Source: Aspidiotus rigidus (lineage: Eukaryota; Arthropoda; Insecta; Hemiptera; Diaspididae). From it: a stretch of DNA of 64,000 nucleotides. A program made the position numbers and the translations under genes. The notes beneath the pieces are model-generated. The model was not told the origin of the DNA. It saw only the letters and a list, made by a program, of their open reading frames with translations, and did no database searches. How positions within the stretch are numbered: position 1 is the stretch's first letter; every line of letters starts with the position of its first letter. The stretch covers positions 6,076,001 to 6,140,000 of the forward strand of contig JAVHKY010000052.1 in assembly GCA_035079385.1 (NCBI GenBank), written 5' to 3'. Positions 11,848-19,851 of the stretch are shown here, in pieces.

Positions 11848-12209
11848 TATGGTGTACGGGGTCTTCGAATCGAGAATAGGTCGCTGGCCGTGACTAGCAA
11901 ACGTCAGAAAAATAGCGCGATAGGAACATCATCGACAAAGTAACATCAGCGAAATAAAGTAAAAATCAATGATATCATAACATGCAATGAGGCGTTGGCC
12001 AGGGCCTATTCGCGAGATATATAAGGGACACCGGGGCATCGTATAATTATATCATCGAAGAGAAGCCGCTCTAGCAACATAAGTTCGTGTATTTGTAAAT
12101 AAGACCAGTTTAATTCGCGATTTCTGTATGTCTAATGTAATAAAAGTCAATATCTGAAAAAGCCTAGTCGTTCGTCGTCTCGACCAGGATCCGCTGGTCA
12201 ACCATCATA
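11848..12209. mobile_element. Solo LTR inserted in BEL/Pao integrase, 5-bp TSD
   Basis: The 362-bp segment is flanked by GACAC at 11843-11847 and 12210-12214. Removing it with one duplicate brings the integrase frame back into register. Inside are a TATA-like GATATATAAGGG (12016-12027) and an AATAAA polyadenylation signal (12139-12144), in LTR order for the plus strand. No ORF is present. The ends are TATGGT and ATCATA rather than plain TG..CA, so exact LTR ends are uncertain. Confidence 0.7.
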
Positions 12210-12840
12210 GACACCAAAGGTAGTAGTGTCAGACAATGGCACCAATCGTACATTCGCACAGCCCTTAGTTGGGAAAGAACTTGTTGAACTAAGTCTTGTA
12301 ATAGATGAATTCTTTTTCTCCAATAACATCCTATGGCACTTCAAGCCAGCTGGTGCACCTTGGTATGGTGGCGCGTGGGAAAGTCTTGTAGGAGTCACTA
12401 AATGCTGTCTAAGAGTTTAATACATCTTTTCTCAAATAGGGAACTGTATAATCACGTAGAAGACAATTCAAGATCGAATAGAGTTTTTTTTTCTTTCTCT
12501 TTTCTCATAGTAACGTAAAAGGTTCGCCTTGTAAAACTGTCTAAAACGCGCATTATTTTCGTACCTCTCATCAATGTACAAGTTTTCGGAAAATATCAGT
12601 AGTCGCCATATATTTAGTATTGTGCAAGTCGTCGTAATAACTTACAACACAAACTACTGTGCGTTAATTGTGTTTGAATACGAACGCGATAGGGGAGTTT
12701 TTGTAAATAGCCTACGACGGGTACATGCATGAAAAATGTCGAAACATGATTTTGTGCCAGTATTTTTCGAATTTTATTAACTAGTTCGGATAATAATAAT
12801 GCAGCACACAATTCTAGTCTAGCAATAGATAATTGTTTTA

Positions 12841-14164
12841 GGCATACATTAAACAGCACAGTGAAAAAGATACTAAGAGCAGTAAAAACGATGGTAAACA
12901 CAGTTATTTATGACGTTCAGCAGCATTTAATTAAGAGAACAGTTGATAATAATTTTGCGCAGTAAAACTGAGAAGTTGACAGTAAAAAAAAAAAATTAAC
13001 ATTGACAAAAGTGTATCACAGTTATTTAATGGATATCACGCTTAAAAAATTGGGTATTAAAAAAAATTGATAGATGTAGTAATATTAAGTTGTTAATGTA
13101 ATATTATTAAAGAAATATATATATATAAAATTCATTGGACCAGCAACGCCCGCTTTGCTTTTGAAGGCCTGCCGCGTTTCCTCTTCTGGCCGAGAGGTAC
13201 CTGTTTGGCGTTTTCAGGTACAGTCACGGTACGTTCTCTTATCTTCATCCCCACCACATGCTTGCACACCATGTGTTGAATGAAGGGAGGACACGTACAG
13301 GTGGTTCCTTTGGAGGCAATGTGAACGACCCACAGGCCAAAATGACAATCCCGGAATTCATCGAATGTGGTCCATTTCATCCGGCTCGACTCGTACACAT
13401 TCAACGTTGTTGTGGTTATTGGGTCCTGACCACCTGCCGAGAAGAAGAAACGCGTGCAGTCGGCGTCCTTACGTTTAATAATTTTGTGATTCGCCAGCGC
13501 CCAATGGTAAGCATCCGTCCACATTTTGAGCGATATTGACGGCTCAACGTGGAACTCCTTATAATTAGGAGATGACGGGTCCCGATCTTCCGACCACTTC
13601 CTGAGAAGGTCGCAGATTTTTCGGAGAAACTGCCCGACTGGTAACCGCTCCCTAATTGTATGTTGGCGCTTTATCCATGCATTTGTACTCTCCAGCCCAT
13701 TGTTCGTAACTGGACATCCAAGAAGTGCTCCAGCAAACCAGTCTGCGTTTTTCAGTATCCAGTTCTTGTGGAAGTATTTGATGAAGTCCTTCACTCTGGA
13801 ATTTTTCACCGCCCTCCACTTCTGCAAAAACAATTTGACCGCTATAAGAAATACATCTTGATTCGGGCACGAGTATAGAGCGGTGATGTCATTTCTTATT
13901 TGTCCACATACGCCACCTTTTGTGAGTACTTTCAGGTACGCATGTTACGAGGAAGAGTGAGTAAGACAGAGTAAAAGCTGTTGCCTACCTTGTTCATTAA
14001 TTAATTCAATTGTTGAAGCAACAATTATTACTGCTTGTACACATCAAATTACTGCGACTGAGTTACTGCTCATTCTACTTATATTCACTGCTGCTGCTCT
14101 CTGTTTTACTGTTCACGCACTACTGCTCGTACCATCTTTTTTACTGTGCAGTTTATATTTCCCC
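12841..14164 (-). mobile_element. MULE copy B, internally deleted, with TIRs and 9-bp TSD
   Basis: The ends are imperfect inverted repeats of about 45 bp: left GGCATACATTAAACAGCACA, right (inverted) GGGGAAATATAAACTGCACA, both continuing with GT-AAAAAGAT and GAGCAGTA. The flanks ATTGTTTTA (12832-12840) and ATTGTCTTA (14165-14173) form a 9-bp target duplication with one mismatch, the size typical of MULEs. Only the C-terminal half of the transposase is present (13132-13833), so the copy is deleted on the 5' side. Confidence 0.83.
13132..13833 (-). pseudogene. MULE transposase C-terminal half (SWIM, AT-hook tail)
   Basis: 233 codons, ending at a natural TGA. It begins inside the DDE domain; TNNGLESTN (residues 43-51) holds the third acidic residue (E48) of the MULE catalytic triad. 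The conserved RERLPVGQFL follows. Near the C-terminus is a SWIM zinc finger (CTCPPF...CKH), then a basic tail GQKRKRGRPSKAKRALLVQ whose GRP core is AT-hook-like. The N-terminal zinc site and the first two catalytic aspartates are missing. The same tail follows the SWIM domain in copies A and D, so it is a family feature, probably for DNA contact. Confidence 0.85.
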
Positions 14165-14304
14165 ATTGTCTTAAAAGGGCCACCCGAGATTTTGAGCATA
14201 GTAGATGAACTTTTCTTGTCCCATCATCATGAAGTGCTTGAGTATAAATTACGGCTCCATAAGCTCGAGATGAGGCATCTGAAAAACCATGGATTTCAAC
14301 AACT

Positions 14305-14482
<178 letters not shown>

Positions 14483-14836
14483 TCTCCAGTAAGACAGAAG
14501 TTCATCTGGTAATTGTTCATCCCAACTCACAGGTTTACCTGAATCTTGACTGACAAGTTGCCAGATTTTTTGCATGAAGACTTTTAGTGCAACAGTGGTA
14601 GGACCCACCAGACCTAGTGGATCGTAAACAGTTGAAATAGCAGATAAAATCTGACGTTTTGTTGAGCAAACTTGAGAGCCTTTGTCGACTGTCCAGATTC
14701 TAAATTGGTCCTGATTAGGGAGCCATAATAAGCCTAGTGTCTTAACTACCGGAGACTCGTCAAAACTTAATGGAAAGTTACTTTCTATGTCCTTATCTTC
14801 CAAACCCTCGAGGACCATTTGAATAATAACACGCAA

Positions 14837-15487
14837 CGTAGTAAATATTATGTGTATTGATTAACCATGACAGACGAAAATAATATGTTATAATTCACTA
14901 AATAATTTACGAAGTTAAATTTGATTAGTCCGCAACTATCGGAGACGAGATACGAACTGACTTGGAACTGCACTCGACCGTTGTTTCTCGTCAATCCCCC
15001 CCCCCCGTACGCAATACGACAGGTAAAAAATGGCTGAAAATATTAGAAAGTTTATACCGATAAGAAGGGTCTCAAAGAGTAGCCGCTTCCATAGAAATTC
15101 CAATCTTGTGAGGATTTCCAACATTGACCGAAAAAATTACAAATTTCAAAAAAGGGGGCCCCCATTGCACCAGCCCCCCTAGAGTCTTGTTCGTATATCT
15201 TCAGAAGGGAGCAAGCACAAAATACAAGTTTTGCAGCACAATTCAGCACAAATCGAGCACAATTCATTTTACCCCCCCCCCAAAAAAAAAAAAAAAAAAA
15301 TTGAAAATTTCACAAAGGGGGGCCGGTGAAATGGACCTTAATTCAATTTCTTAATATTCTGAAACCAAGGTGCGCGGTATACACAAATGCGCACTATATT
15401 CGTGTACAAAGATAAAATTTTAAAGAAAAATTAATATTGTTCATGACTCAAAACTATTGCAGATTACAAATGTTATCAAATTCAAAC
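14837..15487. other. Non-coding spacer with C- and A-runs
   Basis: No gene is recognised. Homopolymer runs occur at 14997-15006 (C) and 15273-15300 (C then A). Only short frames are present, without domains. Confidence 0.5.
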
Positions 15488-15539
15488 CACATTTTCTAGC
15501 GAAGAAAAACAAGGCTTTACCCGCACAAATTTTTATTAA

Positions 15540-15574
15540 GACGACGTTTCGACCAACTGGTGGTCTTTTTCAAG
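15540..15574 (-). ncRNA. Hammerhead-ribozyme-like motif in Penelope terminal repeat (left)
   Basis: Inverted twin of 16891-16925 with the same bases, including the same departure from the CTGANGA core. Its presence in both arms shows that the change predates the insertion or was copied with it. Confidence 0.5.
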
Positions 15575-15669
15575 TAACTACAAAATGTAAACTGAAAAGA
15601 AACTAAACTAAGAGAGTACAGCTAATGTGAACGATGATTCAGAAAAAAAGTAAAAGTAAAAACAAGAAA

Positions 15670-16812
15670 TTATTTGGTATTCTTGATTACGGGAGTGTAT
15701 AGCGAGGCGAAGTTTGCAGTATCGCTCTTGTAGTTCACGGTGTTGGCGCGTTTCATAATCTCGATAACCTCCCTGAGCTTTCGTTTTTTGCTGTTACATT
15801 CGTTGGCCAAAATTTTTATGTTTTTAAAATTGAAGCTGTGGCCCATTTCTTTAGAGTGACTAGCAAGAGCAGTGTGATCATTCTGTAATCTTTCATCATA
15901 TTTATGTTGGGAGATTCTGGCAGATAAAAACTGTTTGGTCTCACCAACATAAACTTGGGGACAATCGGAACACGGAATAGAATAAACAACACCAGCTCTT
16001 TTATTGAGGGGGGTAGGATCTTTAATTCGAGAGAAAATTTTTTGATCGTGGAGGGTGTTGTGGTTAGCGAAAGCGATACAAATTTTTGGATCCAAAGATC
16101 GTAAGAATTTTTGAATGATCATACTGCTCTGGCCTACATAGGGTATAGAGAAAAATTTGTGGTTTTTTATGGTAATATTATCTTTAGGTTTATAGCTAAG
16201 CACACGCTTAATAAAATTATCAGGATAGCCATTATTGGTCAAAAGGATGCGGAAATCGGAGATAAGTTGGATGTGGAATTCAGGATCAGAAACTTTCAAC
16301 CATTTTTTTATGAGATTGAAAGCGGTATTAAATTTATAATGGAAGGGTTGATTAGACAGGAAATGTATTATACGACCAGTATAAGTAGGCTTTTTGTAGT
16401 GACAAAATTTCAAATTATTGCTATCAGTACGTAAAATAGATATGTCGAGAAAATTAATAGCGTTATCACTTTTTTCGTAGGTAAAGCGTATACGGTTATG
16501 GAAATTATTCATAAAATTAAAAAGATCGTCAAAAATATAGTCAGGAATTACAAACAAAGAGTCATCTACATACTTAGTCATAAATTTAATGTTATCGCCA
16601 AAATTTATAGTTATCTCTTTAAAAAGGTCATCGAGTACAAGTTCGGAAACTATAGACGACAGAGGGCCGCCCATAGGTACACCGTGTAGCTGAGAATAAA
16701 ATTTCCCTTGAAACTGAAAATAACCATTTTCTAGGCAGAAGGAAAGGATGGATAAAAAAAGGTTTTTGTCGAGTGAGGTATGAGGTTGTATATCGTTCCA
16801 ACGGGTTGACAC
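15670..16812 (-). CDS. Penelope-like reverse transcriptase / GIY-YIG endonuclease, 5'-truncated
   Basis: 380 codons from ATG at 16812. The RT part has GVPMGGPLSS (residues 44-53) and the catalytic YVDD (81-84), followed by the conserved FLDISI (121-126) and KPTYTGRIIHF (141-151). The C-terminal third is a GIY-YIG endonuclease: GVVYSIP (274-280), CSDC, VYVGET (287-292) and the conserved R299. These enzymes nick the target and copy the RNA in place. The N-terminal fingers of the RT (usually 200 or more further residues) are absent, because the inverted repeat begins 12 bp upstream of the ATG; the copy is therefore 5'-truncated though the remaining frame is clean. Probably non-autonomous. Confidence 0.92.
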   Translation of the reverse strand: MSTRWNDIQPHTSLDKNLFLSILSFCLENGYFQFQGKFYSQLHGVPMGGPLSSIVSELVLDDLFKEITINFGDNIKFMTKYVDDSLFVIPDYIFDDLFNFMNNFHNRIRFTYEKSDNAINFLDISILRTDSNNLKFCHYKKPTYTGRIIHFLSNQPFHYKFNTAFNLIKKWLKVSDPEFHIQLISDFRILLTNNGYPDNFIKRVLSYKPKDNITIKNHKFFSIPYVGQSSMIIQKFLRSLDPKICIAFANHNTLHDQKIFSRIKDPTPLNKRAGVVYSIPCSDCPQVYVGETKQFLSARISQHKYDERLQNDHTALASHSKEMGHSFNFKNIKILANECNSKKRKLREVIEIMKRANTVNYKSDTANFASLYTPVIKNTK

Positions 16813-16890
16813 TGAGGCTAAGATGAATCATCGTTCACATTAGCTGTACTCTCTTAGTTTAGTTTCTTTTCAGTTTACATTTTGTAGTTA

Positions 16891-16925
16891 CTTGAAAAAG
16901 ACCACCAGTTGGTCGAAACGTCGTC
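16891..16925 (+). ncRNA. Hammerhead-ribozyme-like motif in Penelope terminal repeat (right)
   Basis: The arrangement is CTTGAAAAA, then a stem GACCA/TGGTC, then GAAAC followed by GTC. Penelope terminal repeats are known to carry minimal hammerhead ribozymes with CTGANGA, stem II, GAAAC, GTC. Here the stem and GAAAC-GTC side fit, but the CTGANGA side reads CTTGAAA, so self-cleavage is probably lost. Confidence 0.5.
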
Positions 16926-17012
16926 TTAATAAAAATTTGTGCGGGTAAAGCCTTGTTTTTCTTCGTTTGAATTACTCCTTGCACGTATAAAAATTCCTTT
17001 CACATTTTCTAG

Positions 17013-18179
17013 TACATTTCTTCTTGTAGAAAGCGCCAGCAATCATTGTAGCCCAGTAAGTTTCCAAGGCTTTGAGACAAATTTCTTCTCCAATAATTAG
17101 GAATTCCTTCAAGAAAAGTTAATACTCCTATAACTACGTACCTGTATTTTATAGTTATTATTTTCAATGTATTTTTTTTAAATTGTAAAAAATTATCAAT
17201 CAAATTTCTCTGAGCAATACGCATTATATTTGAGTAATAGAAAAAATTCCAAAGTGACGTCTTCAAATGTCTACTGCGCAATATTATATGTCTGCACTCT
17301 ATTAAAAAAAAAATATAGTAATTAAGAAACTAAAATTTTGAAAATTGTACAGGAATATTATAAATATTATGAAACGCAAAAAAAAGAAAAAACAAAAATC
17401 TCACGCCTAATTTTCTCAAAACCTGACCAGGCGGAATACCTCCTAAAAAAACTATTGATTGCAGCGGTGTCGGTTAACAAACAGTGTCAACCCAAAAAAT
17501 AGCGAACCAAAAATTGAGAAAGCATTGACAGGATTGGCGTGTTTTTTCAGCATAAATTACATTAAGAGTAGTTTACATTAGCGATAGTGTTCTAATTTTA
17601 AAATCTTTAATTTCCAAATTCAGCTGTCAAATGTATTTCAAAAATTGTTCTGTGTTTACAAAATATCATGTTCAAATAAGTTGATGCACAGTTTAATATT
17701 AGTGTGGCAACAACATAGAATGTGCTTGACGTAAGTGATTGCTTCACTTTGTTAACCAACAATGCCTTGAGAAACAGACATTGTATAACAAGTTTACCAG
17801 AAATGTTTATAAGGTGTACTCGAGTGAAAAAACTGTCATTCACATCTCATTCTTTCTTATATACCTACCATATTTGTTGATGCTGATTATTGTGTAGTTT
17901 TTGTGAATTTTAATATCTCTATTTACATATTTCTTTTGTCAACGTAAATGAGAATAGGTTTCACTATTAAGAGAGAGAGAGATCAAATCATAACAAGTAC
18001 AGTACTACATTAAATTTTATAATTTTTGTTTACCTGTGTTCTGTTGACTTTTTCAGATTAGGTATTAAATATCAAATACAGAGTTTTTCAAAAAATAATT
18101 TTTTCACTTGAAAAACAGACATCAAAAATATTTATGTCATGCTTTTTACAAAAATTTGCCGATTAAAGAAAATTGTAGG
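17013..18179. other. AT-rich non-coding stretch
   Basis: No protein domain, RNA gene or repeat structure is recognised. Only short frames without features are present. Confidence 0.4.
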
Positions 18180-18498
18180 TATAGTCCATTTGCCAAAAAG
18201 CCAAAAAAGAGACTGACGTCACAACCTAAATTTAACGTTTCGGTACTCGCAGGGCGACTTCTGTCGCGTCCAATTGCTCGCCCCGCGAGGGATGGAAGGT
18301 CCAAGACCAGAAATAGAGTGCTTGCGAGGTGCCGGGAAAATGTACGCAGCCGATGGAAACGTGCGAGATGCGATACGAGATTCCAGTGAATAGAATTAAA
18401 TCTAATCTCTTGAACCTCGTATCGGATGCCGCATTTAGTCTGTTTTTGGCCTATTTTAGGTAGTGACGGCACTTCTCTTTTTCGGCAAATGGACTATA
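18180..18498. mobile_element. MITE, 319 bp, about 45-bp imperfect TIRs, TA flanks
   Basis: The left end TATAGTCCATTTGCC and the right end GGCAAATGGACTATA are inverted. Similarity continues inward through AAGAGA and CGTCAC to ACCTAAA. TA lies at both outer edges, compatible with a TA duplication. The interior is GC-richer than its surroundings and has no convincing ORF. Confidence 0.65.
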
Positions 18499-19851
18499 TG
18501 TTTTACACTGGCTAGCAAACGCGTGTTTGCAACTTATGTCATAGGTCTTTTTATCAAAATTTGCTGGTTAATGGAACTAGTACCCTTTACGCAGGCCAGC
18601 AAATGTGTTTGCGTGAAAAACTGCACGCATTGTTTATTAGACATAATATGCGCCAGCCACTTATGTGTCCTTTTTGAACGTTGAATTTTGTCCGGCAGAC
18701 CCTGGTTTGAGCCTCTCTCAAACCCTATTCATTTTCATTATTAATTTTTTTTTTTTCTTATAATATTCTTTTTTCCTCCTGATTGCTCATTGTATTTTGT
18801 GACATAGTTTTCTAATCTTTCCATGCTCACATAAATGTTTTTTACTACTTTTTCCGTATTTTCCTCTTATTTTTTGTTAATTTTCAATTAATTATTTTTT
18901 TCCTTCTTATTGCACATTTAATAGTGTGAAATATTTCTCAAAAATTATTTCAAATTGTTCACAATGTCATTAATTTTGGAGTATAACCCTTGAAAAAAGA
19001 AAAGAACATAGTAGCAAAGGAGGGGATACTCAAACGCTTTCACGTCTTGCTGATGATAGTTGTTTAAGCAAAAGAGCTGCAGTCTGTTTTAAATTTCTGT
19101 GGCTCTTGTAAAAAATTGTCTGTGTTTACTCGTTTCAAGTATACCTTCCTTAGGTATGTCCGGTCATAATTTAAAAAATCGTATCGATTCCATTAAAGGA
19201 ACATGGTGTTTTAATAATTATTATTGAAGAGAATGAATTCAAAAACGAGTGTACCGCGCCCGAGTCAAGAGAAATAAATATTTTTGTCAACAATGAATGA
19301 ATCAATTAAATTACAGATGATAAAAAAATAATGTATGAAATGGTGAATATTTCTGTATTACCATTTGTCGCTATCCCTGAAAAAATTGTTTGTATAGCGT
19401 TTATGGCCATATTCAATATTCACTGAAGAAACGGCATTTTATCATTGGAAATCGCTTCATAAAATCAACATTTCGATCAGGTCAGGGGAAAAACCATAAA
19501 TAAATTTATAGAATCAACAGTTCAATCAGACCACGGGAGAAACCATTGAAAAATTGTTGGAACTAGGGAAGAAACCATAAATAAATTGATAGAATGAATA
19601 ATTCAATCAGACTGTCTGTTGGAGGGTCATCCCAATGGTTTCAAAAGTGTTTGTGCATAAAAGAGTGCAGTCTAAAATGCAAAATACTATCAAAAAATTT
19701 AGTTTGTAACTTCAGGTGTCATAAAAATAGAATATGTAATAATCGGTTCCATTAAAAATACTACAAATTATTTCTTGATCATTATTTGAAACTCTCAACC
19801 GTGTCATCATACCGAGAGAATAATCATGAATGTAATTTCTAATGATCCAAG
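18499..19851. other. AT-rich non-coding stretch with a weak tandem repeat
   Basis: No gene is seen. At 19,480-19,612 a motif AAACCATAAATAAATT followed by ATAGAAT and TTCAATCAGAC occurs about 2.5 times with divergence. The rest is unassigned. Confidence 0.4.

Larger units (their letters stand above)
7255..12420 (+). mobile_element. BEL/Pao retrotransposon, second copy, decayed and interrupted
   Basis: The order is gag-like domain, zinc knuckles, protease remnant, RT, RNase H and integrase in one orientation, as expected of BEL/Pao. The pol part is broken by stops and frameshifts, by a 153-bp MITE (8717-8869) and by a 362-bp solo LTR (11848-12209). The integrase stops at 12420 before its C-terminal domain. 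No flanking LTR pair was recognised, so the copy is truncated. It is a different lineage from the element at 3-2525. Confidence 0.9.
8575..12420 (+). pseudogene. BEL/Pao pol of the second copy, broken
   Basis: A protease remnant lies at 8590-8700 (DGCSDTS, then a stop). Protease/linker sequence resumes at 9014 (LLIGSDLYFHF). A TAG at 9308-9310 interrupts a frame that then continues to 9679. RT blocks follow at 9691-10032 and 10057-10914, separated by a TGA at 10030; the Pao motif VFDPLGLVSP lies near 10335-10365 and RNase H-like sequence (FCDASKIALG) near 10558. Another frameshift precedes 10949-11578 (integrase zinc-binding region, ending in a C-x2-C near 11556), then the integrase core (GIDYFGPIS near 11670; SDNGTNRTFA near 12228; a KPAGAPWYGGAWE block near 12345). 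At least four frame breaks are present, so no functional product is expected. The RT active-site region reads as QVDN rather than a clear YxDD. Confidence 0.87.
15500..17000 (-). mobile_element. Penelope-like element with 141-bp inverted terminal repeats
   Basis: The element carries an RT plus GIY-YIG ORF (15670-16812, minus). It is bounded by inverted repeats at 15500-15640 and 16825-16965 that appear identical over 141 bp by eye. A 35-bp tail follows the right arm. The 12-bp direct repeat CACATTTTCTAG flanks the whole at 15488-15499 and 17001-17012. Penelope-like elements are known for direct or inverted terminal repeats and variable target duplications. The near-perfect arms suggest a recent insertion. 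Confidence 0.9.

Noticed and set aside
18146..18472. 108-codon minus frame over the 18.2-kb MITE
   Set aside because: It lies within a non-coding inverted-repeat element, with no conserved motif.
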